64,000 nucleotides of DNA from Magnaporthiopsis rhizophila (lineage: Eukaryota > Ascomycota > Sordariomycetes > Magnaporthales > Magnaporthaceae): assembly GCA_003049465.1 (NCBI GenBank), contig PYSS01000129.1, forward strand, positions 1-64,000. The letters are read 5' to 3'. Below the pieces are notes generated by a model. It did not search any database. It saw only the letters and a list, made by a program, of their open reading frames with translations, and was not told where the DNA came from. Positions 22,561-33,206 of this stretch are shown here, in pieces. Positions within the stretch are counted from its first letter, which is position 1; each line of letters begins with the position of its first letter. The translations under genes were made by a program, and so were the position numbers.

Positions 22561-23619
22561 ATGGCAGACTCTGGTCCTGCACGCCCACCGCGTCTCCAGC
22601 TCAACCCACCTCTGCTGAACTCAGCTACCCCATGGGCTACAAGTCTGAAGGATCTCCAGAAACTGTACAACTGTCCCCACATAGGGGCCGTGACTACGAG
22701 AACGTCACTTATTCAAGGGTTTGATCACGACCCCGAGGTGCACCAGTATGCGCTATATGACACTGTCGCCGTGTCTGCAGCCCTCCCCAGGGGTACTAGC
22801 AACGCGAGCTTCAACTCGCTAGGTTACAGCCCGCACACGCTCGCGGAGTACCTGGCATGGATCAAAGCGGCCGTGTCGACGGCGCCGACCCCGCGGCCGG
22901 GAAAGACCTTCATAGTCTCTGTCACGGGGACGCCGGAAGAGGTGGCCGAATGCTACCGAATGGTGGCCGCCGCGCAGCGGGACATCGCGGCGCCGCTTGC
23001 CATGGAGCTGAACCTGTCGTGCCCCAACATCCCCGACAAGCCACCTCCGGCGCACGACGGCCCGTCCATCCTGGAGTATATCGAATGGATCTCGGCGCCG
23101 CCGCAGCAGCAGCTGCCGCGGATCGCGCTGGGCATCAAGACGCCACCATACACGTATTCGACGCAATACACCACGCTTATTACTGCACTCATCGCGAGCG
23201 CCAGCCAGTCGCCGGGTGGTGTCTGTCCACTGAGCTTCATCACGGCGACCAACACGCTCGGCTCGTGTCTAATGCTGTCTTCGGCCGGGAGCAACGGCGG
23301 CGGCGGCGGAGGAGGAAGTGGACAACACCATCAACACCAAACGCCCGTGCTGCCGCTCGACGGCATCGGCGGCATGGCAGGCACGCCGCTGCACCCGCTG
23401 TCGCTGGGCAACGTGGCCACGATCCGACGGATGCTGGACGAGCACTCGGACATGCTCGGCCACGTGCAGATCGTGGGCGTGGGGGGCGTCTGCGACTGCG
23501 GCGGCTACAGGCGCATGAGGTCCGTCGGCGCCGACGCGGTCGCCGTCGGGACGGGGCTGGGGGTCAAGGGGATCAAGGTCTTTGAGGAGATAGCCAGGGA
23601 CGTGGACGGCGCCTGGTGA
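22561..23619 (+). CDS. Class 1 dihydroorotate dehydrogenase-like FMN protein
   Basis: FMN-dependent TIM-barrel enzyme related to soluble class 1A (fumarate) dihydroorotate dehydrogenases. 352 aa, no intron, ATG at 22561 (MADSGPARPP); the open frame back to 22423 lacks family features. The class 1 catalytic Cys is present in ELNLSCPNIPDKP, the FMN/orotate Lys in LGIKTPPY, the substrate Asn in FITATNTLG, and phosphate-binding sequence in VGVGGVCDCGGY and VGTGLGVKG. Departures: the N-terminal Lys-containing strand is VTTRTSL, and GGxxGxxxKPxAL is GGMAGTPLHPLSL. A Gly/His/Gln-rich loop (about residues 240-255) is inserted before that motif. Filamentous fungi normally use a mitochondrial class 2 enzyme for UMP synthesis, so this is probably a paralogue with an accessory or altered role (inference). 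Confidence 0.85.
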   Translation: MADSGPARPPRLQLNPPLLNSATPWATSLKDLQKLYNCPHIGAVTTRTSLIQGFDHDPEVHQYALYDTVAVSAALPRGTSNASFNSLGYSPHTLAEYLAWIKAAVSTAPTPRPGKTFIVSVTGTPEEVAECYRMVAAAQRDIAAPLAMELNLSCPNIPDKPPPAHDGPSILEYIEWISAPPQQQLPRIALGIKTPPYTYSTQYTTLITALIASASQSPGGVCPLSFITATNTLGSCLMLSSAGSNGGGGGGGSGQHHQHQTPVLPLDGIGGMAGTPLHPLSLGNVATIRRMLDEHSDMLGHVQIVGVGGVCDCGGYRRMRSVGADAVAVGTGLGVKGIKVFEEIARDVDGAW

Positions 23620-24336
23620 GGGAGAAAGAGTGGCCAGGACGGCACAGCATGGGTACTCTGCTGCCGCTGTAGATAACCGCGGGTCACTTTGCTTGCTTGG
23701 GTCCGCTTTTTTGTCTTCTCGGATGGTAGCTCTTCCTTTGCTCGCTAGTGTACACTTTTCCTCTCGGATGACAATTCTTCCTTTTTGTCGTCACCCATCT
23801 ACATACCCGCTAGATTGATAGCCCCGCGTGATGAGCCCAGTCACTCCAGGCAAAACGGCCCTCTCGGCTCTGTGTCCCGGCCCTACCGATTTCTGTTGGG
23901 CTCGCTTCGACTCAGGGGGGCCACATTTTCCCATGTCGCAAGTCGTGGTCGCATGTGGTTGGGGCTAGAGTGGGCGGCGGTGCGGTGCGCAAAGTGTTTT
24001 CTCTCCTCCCCGGCTCCTTACGTCCGACGATGCATCACCAACCGGGAAAGACGACAGCACCATCTTTTACTAAGCGAACCACGATACAACTATGCGATCT
24101 GGTATGCTTTTTAGTCCTGTTTTAAGCCGACGGTTTCAGCCATCTCATGTAGGTAGGTGTTGCCGAAGAGAAAGCCGCACTCATGAGCCGGACCTGGCCC
24201 AGGCCCAAGAAAGCAAGCCACTTCGGATAGCTCCGGTTTCTGGAAACGGACAGCTGCTTCCGACGGCTATCAAGCCGACTGGATGGGTGAGAGCATGGAT
24301 GTTTTCTCGTTTGCGTTTCGAGTTATGCATCCAGTG

Positions 24337-24355
24337 TTTTTTTTTTTTTTTTTTT
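24337..24355 (+). repeat. T19 homopolymer
   Basis: Uninterrupted T run in gene-free DNA. Confidence 0.95.
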
Positions 24356-27300
24356 GCTGCCAGCCCATACTCTCTTCTCCTTTTTACGTCTCTTCGGTCA
24401 TCCCGCTCTTCTGAAAGGGGCAACATCATCTGTTTCTGACTGTTGCTGTTTTCCCTACACGGCCTTCCCTCCCTCCCACGATGCCGAGAGATGAGAATAA
24501 ATGATGCCGAGTGAAACCGAGGGTTGTGGGACGCCCATGTGTACGCTTCGTACATATGATCGTCTCGGGTTTACTTGGGCCGCGTCGATTTTGGTGGGAC
24601 AGGAGGGAAACTAGGAACAAATCGTCAACAGTCAGAAGGCCGGTGCCAATATCTTTTCCACCAATCTCTAACTGCTGGAGCAAAGAAAGGCATCTGCAGA
24701 AAGAATGAATGTTTCAAACGCAAGGAGCGCCTTGCCGCCCCGTCCGGTTCGGTGATTAGCCACAGAATACGCCTGCGACGTAATCATGGGACCCCACACA
24801 ACGCCCACGCTGGTTTATTCTCCGATATGGGAGCTGGCGGAGGACGACATCATCTAGGCATTTTAGGCCCGGGTTCACGGGGCATGTCTCTGGGGACTTC
24901 ATTTCGAAGGCCGGCTGCGGGAGCGTGCCATCGCTTGAGATTTTGGTCACCAGGGAGGGGCCATGGACCAATGCCGAATCCCCCAAGTTCAGTCCAGCCC
25001 GACCCGGTGGCCACCTCGGTTCCTGGGTCATCAAGGGCGGTGGCAGCATCATCACCATCAGCTGAGGGGATCTGGTCCCAGGGTCAAGGCTTTGGTCGCC
25101 GCTTCAAGAGCGAGGCCGCAGTCGGATCTCCAGTTCGCCCGGCCATGGCACCCAACATTGATCTTCGCGGGAAGATGTGTCGGTGGCAAGCTTTCATTGG
25201 AGGAATATTGTGACGTTCTGCTCATCCTGGCCGACGGGAAAATTGCGGGGAGTGTCGAGATCTGTTGGACAACCCTGGAAAGCGGTGGAGACGGATGGGA
25301 ACCTAATCCCAGCACCACATAATGGCGTCCCCGCCTGCTCCAGCCTCCCTGATCGTGTCAGTCAGGAACGGCTGGAAAGTTCGGGATCAGCGGAGAGGAA
25401 AACAGTCAGCAGGGGGAAAATACGCTCTAAACGAGGTGGCCTGGCGTTTCCTTGAGCAGCGAAGCCCCTAAAGGAGGATATATTTCTGGTATTATACCCA
25501 TCCCTCCTTACCCAGTCGTCCGAGCTCGTTTCTTCACCAGGCGGGGGCCATCTGATATCGTTTGGCTCTCGGTCCGGCTGGTGGGTGGACCTTCCTTGTT
25601 GATGAGCATGAGCGTCCGGTTGTCGATGGCACGGCATGGCCTGTGCTGGTGATGATTTGTAAATGCTCAGACGGCAGCAAAATGGCATTGACAGACAAAC
25701 TGGCGGCCAAGCAAAAGTCCCCAGGCATGCGACCGCTGATACGCAGGAGTCACGGCTCACACGTCTTCTTTTCTTGGTGCGGACCCCACCGTTTGTCCAC
25801 TCGCTCGGCGCCGGTTTCCAGCTTGCCGGATCCCTTCCTTTGATGACTGCTCGGCGGTCTGGCGGGCTGTGCGTGTGTGCCCTTCGCGGAATATTATTCT
25901 TCTTTCTTGGAGCCTATCCACCATGTCCACACCACCATAGCCACACCCTTCCACTGCTGTGCGCCCGTTGCTTTGGCGGCCCGATAGGTCGCCGGTCCCC
26001 TGGTGTGTCAGATGCAGCAGCTAAACAAGGGGGCCACGAGGAGAGACGGGCAAATCGACAGTCCCAATTTCTCCATTAGTGCGACAGAAACCGCGCTACT
26101 GGCCGCAACCAAGGGCGACGTGCGCCTTTTGTAACCAGGATCAGGTTGGTAACTATAAGCACCAGAGCGAAGATAGGAAAGGCGCGAAAACAACACGGCC
26201 TTTTTGCCGTCGTTCTTTTCCCTCCAGTCACAGCAGCCAGAACGAAGGGGCTAGCTATTACGCCATGCCACATTGCTCGGGCAATGGTAGCGATGGAGGG
26301 ACTCGCGTTGGAGCCCAAAAGGTAATCCCCTGCTTTCCACTATTCCGCCCCAAACTACCGCCTGGTGTCGTTGCCGGAGAATTGGTGCTGTGGCCGGAGG
26401 GCGGAACCGGGAGGAGAATGAGGAGACGAAAAGAGGAGAGGGATTCGCCGCCGGTATAGGTAGGAGCGCGAGAGGCTCGATATCAGGATTGCGGAGTAAC
26501 CCGCCTCGCTGCCTGTGCGCGTTGCGACCCTGCGGAGGCGGCGTTGGATGGATGACACCCAGATGACGGAGCTGAGGCAATAGCAGCCCGCGGTTATAGC
26601 TGCGCTCACCACTGAATAAGGAGTGCGCGAATCCCACCAAGCCCAGCAAAGCGAGCGAGCATTTGCGCCTCTTGCAGTTAGTTGTAAGGGAAACAAGGCA
26701 GAAGAATAAAGGGCAAAAAAAGACAGGCTCATCCAACCCCTCCAGCCAAGCCGGGGCCACCGAGGCCACCACCATTCCCGACCGAATCCCAAAAAAAGAA
26801 AGCCCCTGGCTCGCGTCTGCAGCATGAGCTAGCTTCCATGCTTTGATGTTGGCCTGCATGGTTTCGGCTGGTCTAAAACAAACAAAAAGAGGACCTGGGT
26901 TCTCGCAGAAGTCACGGATTTTTTTGCATAACGGCCGACGGCAGGGGTCCGATTCTGCACCCATTGCCGTGCAGCGTTCGCTTTCGACTGTTGAAGAGGA
27001 CGGGAGGCACGCTAGTGGCGGCGAGAAGCGAAGCTAACAGCCGGCGAAATATTCGCCCTCCTTTGAGCGCCTTTTCCGGACGCTCATCTGGTCCGGGGTG
27101 ATCCCCCACATGGCCACCTTACCTACCCGTAGGCAGATCCCATCATCGATCCACATCCACCTCGCCCAGCCCAAGCCTCATCTTCACGACGACAGCCGCT
27201 GCTGCCGTCGATCACACCACCCCAGCCCAGATTCCCCTTACCCCCCTTTCTGGGGCCACGTCCGGATTCAATGCATTGAAGAGAACGTCTGGTGCTAGAT

Positions 27301-28654
27301 ATTGGCGAACCAGAACCGCCTCTCAGCCGCCTCCTGGGGGCCGACCTTCTGACCACCTGAATCACGGCGCAAACCATCTTGTCCAGCCCTGTTCGGACGA
27401 CCCGACTCTACGTCCCCACCTACTTGCACGCACCTTCTTCAACAGCAACAAACCTTGAGCTACCTACCTGGTCTCCTTGAACGTGCCTTCCCCTTTTCTA
27501 TATCACCCCCGGCCATCATCCACAACGCGGCAGCTGCAGATCACCTATCTATTTCCTGATGCGCCTGCCTATTTCTGTCGCCATCCGCCCGCCCGCGTGA
27601 CTTGCACCACGCTGGAACCGTCCGTCTGGCACACCTTAATCCTACCTGCCTGGGTTACCGAAATTCCGAGCCCCAGCACGCTCAAATAATATCACAATCA
27701 GACAGACAGCCCGGCACGGCACGGAGTGCTGCCACAACGCTTGTGTCGCCATCCATATATACCGTCTGCGATACGGATTTCCTGGAGCGCACCGCTCGAG
27801 AAACTCGTGTTGCGCGAGTGGACCTCGCACGAAGCACAGCTTTCGGCAGAATACATCCCCCAACGCAGCCGAGTGGGAAAAAGAGGACGTCGGTCTCTGG
27901 GCCTGTCGACACCGTGGCCGAGTTGTCTTTTAGCCCTGCGCGACACCACCAGCAGCCAGCCAGCATCCAGCCGAACGGTGCGTGAGGCTCCATCCTGGCG
28001 GGTGCTCTACTACCCTCCTGCTGCTACGTCAGATACAGGTACCTACCTACCACCCAGGTACCCTGCCTACCCACGATCGATCCAGATTCAAATCACAGAA
28101 TCGTGCATGCACTCTGTTGAACGCAACTTTTTCTTTCTCTCTTTCTTTATCTCGTTCTTCCCCTCGAGCATCTCGTACAACCACCTTGGCTGGGCCATCA
28201 AGTGCACGAGGGGCCGCTGCAACCACACAAACAATCTCACCACTTCGACTTCCTCGGTTTTCTCGCCATACTCTCTAATACACATATTCAGCCACGCGGA
28301 CTGCATCCGCCCAGAAAATCGGCACTCGCATTCAATAGCCGGATGCCGTGACACCCGGCTCTCCGTCACCTCGCACTTCTCTACCGCCGCCTCCCTCATC
28401 ATTTGAACCCGGTCGGATCTAAGCCGTCACTACCCTAGCCCCGTGTCTGGAGCATTCCTCTTGGGATAGTAAAAGGTTCTCATTTTTCTCGTTCACCAAA
28501 TACGTCAACTTTTGGAATAGCCGACGATATCGCTGATAACGAGCCTTCTTTTTCTTCTTCTTTTTATTTCTGCGCTTCCGGTATAATGCCGAGTTGCTGA
28601 GCTGGGGTTTATTTTCCGCCTAAATTCCACCGCATATTTTTTACTTTCCCTTGT

Positions 28655-28667
28655 TTTTCCCTTTCAG
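28655..28667 (+). other. Probable 5'-UTR intron acceptor
   Basis: Long pyrimidine tract followed by TTTCAG, with GGGCGC after it. No ATG occurs between this site and 28828, which favours a spliced leader. Confidence 0.5.
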
Positions 28668-28827
28668 GGGCGCAATTTGCTTCGCCTCAGCGGCCTCTCG
28701 GCGGTCCCGTCTTGGGTACAGCCGGGACGATAAGAATTCGACCCCCACCTACGCCGTGGGACGATCCGTTGGAGAAAGATCTTCCCGTCCCGAAAGAAGG
28801 CGCATCATAGCCTCAGGTTTGGACAAG

Positions 28828-31338
28828 ATGGCGGCTGTCCAGCAACCGTTTGCTTTTCCAGCTCAGGCGCCAGCGCCAACTGCCTTGCCAATAAATCTCG
28901 GCGGCAGCAGCAGCCTGGACGGCGACGACGTCAAGATGGACATGAGTGGCGATTCCCATCTTGCTACCCTGGAGAGAGGCGCCAAGTTCGGAAGCGGGCC
29001 CCAGAGGGGCGACACAAGAATCGTCACCATAATGTACGGCCAGGGGCAGGAGAACATTGTGTCTGTGTTCGCAGAGGTTCTGGGTCAGTCATTCAGGTTT
29101 GGAGATGGATTTTCCCAAGTCGCACCGACAGACCACGGATCCGTCGTGGGCATCCCTGCGAGCAGGGCCTCGGCCGATCTCGCCTCCCGAAACCGCGAAC
29201 TGGTTGTCGCTATCAACGCCCACTGCGTTGATCTTGGCATGCCGCCCGACTCTCATCTTTCGTCCAACTGCGACTACGAGTTCTTGTACACTGGCACGCC
29301 TTTCTTCCGCCGCGACCTGGTCAGGTTCATCTCTTTTACTCTGGGCCAGATCAACCACCACGAGACGCTGATGGCCAAGTCGCGGACCTTCATGTTATCC
29401 ACCACGTTCCCGGATGTTAGAGCAGCCTTGCCTAACATTGATATCCTCACTGTCGGGGCCGATGCCGTTGAGCTGCGAGTTGATCTCCTCCGGGAACCTC
29501 TTGCAACTGGCGGTTACGCCGCGGTGCCGAGCCTAAGTTATGTCGGCGAGCAGGTCATGCTCCTGCGCCAGGGGACCGGACTTCCCATAATATTCACCAC
29601 CCGCTGCACCAGGGAGAACGGCCGCTTTCCCATGGAGAGGCCGGAGCTCTACTATGAGTATCTCTCCCGCGCAATTCAATGGGGCCTTGAGTACATCGAC
29701 GTCGAGCTCTGGCTGCCCGAGGAGATGAGGAAACAACTTTACGAGAAAAGGGGCAGCAGTCGGATCATGTCGGCTTTTCACGACTTCTCAGGCACATTCA
29801 AGTGGCCTTCAAGTCACGCGCAGTCCGTATTTGTCGAGTCAGGTCGATACGCAGACATCATCAAGATGATCGCCATTATCAACGACCACAACGAGAACTT
29901 CGAGCTCGAGTACTTCCGCCTCAAGATGCGCGCCGAATACCCGGACTCGCCGCCCTTTTCTGGCGTCAACATGGGCGAAGTTGGCCAGTTCTCGCGGACA
30001 CTGAACCGTGTCTTCACTCCAATAACACACCCCCTACTGCCACTAATCGGCGCGCCAGGTCAGATCAGCGCGGCCGAGATCAACGGCGCTCTGGCGTCGG
30101 TGGGTCAGCTTCCCAAGAGGAACATCTACGGCATCAGCGGTCCATCCTCGAGGGGAGCGACCCCGCAGGCACCTTTCTATGAGAAGTGCTTCAATGAGCT
30201 CGGGCTGCCGCATCACTTCGCCGTGGTTGAGCGAGGGCCAAAGGGGACAGGCGGGATCGAGGCCTGGTGCAACCAGAGAAGCTTTGGCGGCGCATATCTC
30301 AACCCTCCCATCCCACACCAGTCGCTGGTCTCTTCCGGCTCTCAGTTCTTCCAGTCGGTCAACGGCGGCACCGGCCCGATTCTGACCGAGGCTGCACAAA
30401 TCATCGGCATGATCGACACCATTGTGGTCCGACCCAGGCCCGCATCGCCCGCGGGGTCTGCGCCGACCTCGATTCCATCGAGTCCTAGCCCCGGCCGGCT
30501 CCACCACCCTCACCACAGTCGCCACGCGAGCCTCTCGGAACGCAGTGGGAGCAGTCACAGCGTCAGCAGCGGTAATGGCAACGGAAGCATGCACTCCGTG
30601 TTGGCCGAGAATGGGGGCCTACCAGCCGGGACAACTCTCGTGTTTGATAACGCACTCTGGAGGGGCATTCTGAGCACACTTACACGAGACCTGGCGCCTT
30701 CGGCATACTTTGGCTGCACAGCCGTCGTTCTAGCTGGGTCTTCGGACGACGCGGCTAGTGTATTGTTTGCACTCAAGGAGCTCCGCGTCAGCAAGGTCTT
30801 CACCGTCGGTTTCAAGACGCCCCCAGCACTAGCGCGGGGTCTCGACATTGAGCCATTCACCTCGCTCGAGAGTCTGCAGAAGGCGCGGTCTGGAGCATCG
30901 TCGCCACCACAGACCACCTCCGCTGAAAGAGGAGAGCTCGGCTTGGCAGTAAAGACAGAAGCTGCCGGCGAGGCTCATCCTGGGCAGCCGCATCAGCAAG
31001 CTCAACCTTTTGTTGTGATTAGCGCGTTAGGCCCGGAGAAGAGCAACATCGTGGGAATGCTTCTCAAGAGGGTCTTTGGCTCACACGGTGATCTTGCCGG
31101 ACAGCAGCGACAGCAACGACAGCAACAACAGCCACGGCGTGTGTTTTTGGACCTCGCCGAGTCTGGCGGAACTGCGCGACGGACCGACCCGGGCGCGATC
31201 GCTGAGCAAAGTGGGTTTTCTGCCTATGGATTTGCCGACACTGCTGCCTTCACCACGGTCGAGACGCTCCGGCTGCTGGTCGGCCAGAACGTGCCGTACA
31301 GCTTTGTGCGGCTTGCCAGCGGGAGGGTGCTATACTGA
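28828..31338 (+). CDS. qutR: QutR/QA-1S-like quinate-pathway repressor (degenerate AROM C-terminus)
   Basis: 836 aa, intronless. The family descends from the last three domains of the AROM protein and represses the quinate genes by binding the activator. Order seen: a degenerate shikimate-kinase-like region near residues 65-185 (VTIMYGQGQENIVSVF, where GxxGxGKTT is expected, with no P-loop Lys). A type I dehydroquinase-like domain follows (FMLSTTFPDV, GADAVELRVDLL, AFHDFSGT with the His, ADIIKMIAIIND with the Lys). A shikimate-dehydrogenase-like domain comes next (IYGISGPSSRGATPQAPF; GGAYLNPPIPHQ where GGxxVTxPxK is expected, so the catalytic Lys is missing). A Ser/His-rich linker near residues 540-590 interrupts it. 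Missing P-loop and dehydrogenase Lys favour the repressor over an enzyme. No other qut/qa gene is in the window. Confidence 0.8.
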   Translation: MAAVQQPFAFPAQAPAPTALPINLGGSSSLDGDDVKMDMSGDSHLATLERGAKFGSGPQRGDTRIVTIMYGQGQENIVSVFAEVLGQSFRFGDGFSQVAPTDHGSVVGIPASRASADLASRNRELVVAINAHCVDLGMPPDSHLSSNCDYEFLYTGTPFFRRDLVRFISFTLGQINHHETLMAKSRTFMLSTTFPDVRAALPNIDILTVGADAVELRVDLLREPLATGGYAAVPSLSYVGEQVMLLRQGTGLPIIFTTRCTRENGRFPMERPELYYEYLSRAIQWGLEYIDVELWLPEEMRKQLYEKRGSSRIMSAFHDFSGTFKWPSSHAQSVFVESGRYADIIKMIAIINDHNENFELEYFRLKMRAEYPDSPPFSGVNMGEVGQFSRTLNRVFTPITHPLLPLIGAPGQISAAEINGALASVGQLPKRNIYGISGPSSRGATPQAPFYEKCFNELGLPHHFAVVERGPKGTGGIEAWCNQRSFGGAYLNPPIPHQSLVSSGSQFFQSVNGGTGPILTEAAQIIGMIDTIVVRPRPASPAGSAPTSIPSSPSPGRLHHPHHSRHASLSERSGSSHSVSSGNGNGSMHSVLAENGGLPAGTTLVFDNALWRGILSTLTRDLAPSAYFGCTAVVLAGSSDDAASVLFALKELRVSKVFTVGFKTPPALARGLDIEPFTSLESLQKARSGASSPPQTTSAERGELGLAVKTEAAGEAHPGQPHQQAQPFVVISALGPEKSNIVGMLLKRVFGSHGDLAGQQRQQRQQQQPRRVFLDLAESGGTARRTDPGAIAEQSGFSAYGFADTAAFTTVETLRLLVGQNVPYSFVRLASGRVLY

Positions 31339-32587
31339 CTGGTCTCCTGATTTGGCGTTTGGGCTTGATTGTTTGCTCGCTGCATGTGTTAGATGACATG
31401 GAATGGAATGGGTTGACGATGGAGCTACCTACATCTTTGGATACCCGGGTCTGAGCCCGAACTGCATCTGGAGTCTGGAGCAAATTTTTTTTCTTGTTGG
31501 GGGAGTGAGGGCAAGGGAAAGCGGGAGAAGGGTCGACGTGGTGTTCCCGGGAGCATGGTGGTTCGGTGCTTTGCGGCGTTATCATGGTCATCGCGCGCAA
31601 GGTGCATTCATCCGTCTTCTCAGCAAGTGGAGGAAAATCCCCTGGAGCAACACCTGCCCTCGTGCGGTTGCAAAGTGGAGATATCTACTCGCTCTCTGAC
31701 TATTTGGAATCTGGTCTTGTTTATGATGGGGCAAGAGGCTACGGCAGCCACCATGGGCATTCGGGGTCCGGCCTTGTGTTGACCGCTCTGGTGCCGCCTT
31801 TGGCTGGGACGGATAGGGAGAGATGGTGGGATCTTGAGTCAAGGGTATTCTTTGTCTAACTGTGGGAGTTATTTGAGAGTCATATTACGTCTAGATAGGT
31901 AGCACATTGTTTAGGGCGGATTTTTCTTTATAGATTCATTTTGGTTAGTGTCTCACACAACAACGTTCTCTTGTCCGTGTTTCGGCCTCTGATACTTCTT
32001 GCTGGTAATAACGCTGATGGAAACGTTTCATTGAACACTACTGGGAAATCGCCCAGCTTTCGTGGTCATATCAACTCCATCGGCGATGATGATGGCTTGG
32101 CTAACCTCTTTGAGTGCAGTTCCACTTCGTCACGGAGATATTTCTCTTCGCAACAAAACACACGTGCTGGATAAGCATAAACCCAGCGTCACTTGGGCCC
32201 TGCGAGTGAAACGTTTTTTCCTCTCCTCCACTTCCACTGCAGACAACAAAAGTCCCCGCCCCGGCGATCATGGCCTCGGCGGCCCACTCGGAAACACATA
32301 TAAGGCAGGTACAGCACGTTCAACGGCCGCTCCCCGTTGCCCCCACAAAGCCATTGTTTATCTCACAGCTCGGAGGAATGGAGTCCCATCGGAGAGAAAA
32401 GAACCTGAGATCATGGACCTGGCCGGGACTTGTAGGTCGGCCGGAAGCCTATTCTTCCCCCAGGGGTTATAAGCGGGGGGCGGGGCCGGGCATATTTCCA
32501 TCCCGGGGATACACTGCCGGCGGGATGCTGGTCCCCGTCCTATCGCGGATCGCCGGACAACAGGGGAATTGCGGGCCTCGGGACTTC

Positions 32588-32605
32588 TTTTTTTTTTTTT
32601 TTTTT
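32588..32605 (+). repeat. T18 homopolymer
   Basis: Uninterrupted T run in gene-free DNA. Confidence 0.95.
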
Positions 32606-32850
32606 GCTTGTCAAGGGGTCTGAGCTGACTACTCCTAGCTACTCGGAAGAAAAAGAACTTTCCGATGCCGGGGGATATCACGTCCTGAAAAGCAGGCAGG
32701 TTGTAGCTCTTGGCGGCGTGGTTGGACGGCAAGGACTGGCTTTGAATCTGACTGGCAAACGGACGAATGGGGAAGCTAGGACGCCAACAGACACAGACCA
32801 GACGCATATCCCGCAGCGCGGGACGCGTTGCCCGGGCCCAGAGTGGGATG

Positions 32851-32863
32851 TTTTTTTTTTTTT

Positions 32864-32905
<42 letters not shown>
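32851..32905 (+). repeat. T14-A-T40 tract
   Basis: Longest homopolymer of the window, broken by one A at 32865. Confidence 0.95.
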
Positions 32906-32906
<1 letters not shown>

Positions 32907-33186
32907 TTTTTATTCCTTTTTGCTGGTTGGTTGGCCCGACACGAAACGCGAATCAACAAAGTAAACACCGATCTGTTTCGTACGCACCCACACATACTCT
33001 ACACTCGGGAGAATGCTCGTCAAGCGAGACATGCTTCTCGTCTAAAGTGCATGCATATGGGCAAAAGCAGTGGAAAACAGGTTTTTTTCTGCATCATTTT
33101 TTTTTTCTATCTGTTTTTCTTCAGTTTTGTCGTTTTGCTTTTGCCCGTCGTCCCCGCCGAGTCAGTCAGGGGGCCCAAGGGGCGGT

Positions 33187-33206
33187 GACCGACCGACCGA
33201 CCGACC
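33187..33206 (+). repeat. GACC x5 tandem repeat
   Basis: Five perfect GACC units; a CGGG-type run lies about 60 bases further on. Confidence 0.9.

Larger units (their letters stand above)
23620..28667 (+). other. 5 kb gene-free region and probable 5' leader of the QutR-like gene
   Basis: No ORF shows protein character. It contains a T19 tract (24337-24355), TACCTACC motifs (about 27461 and 28041) and, from about 28100, increasingly pyrimidine-rich DNA. The right end looks like an intron: CTTTCCCTTGTTTTTCCCTTTCAG ends at 28667. The first ATG after that acceptor is the chosen start at 28828. The donor could not be fixed. Confidence 0.5.

Noticed and set aside
24575..25213. 212-codon plus-strand ORF
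   Set aside because: No domain, mixed composition and overlapping ORFs on the other strand; gene not supported.
28078..28105. B-box-like GATTCAAATC
   Set aside because: No A box at the proper distance upstream and no cloverleaf.
28651..28827. N-terminal extension of the QutR-like ORF
   Set aside because: Crosses a strong intron acceptor at 28667; the first ATG after it is 28828.
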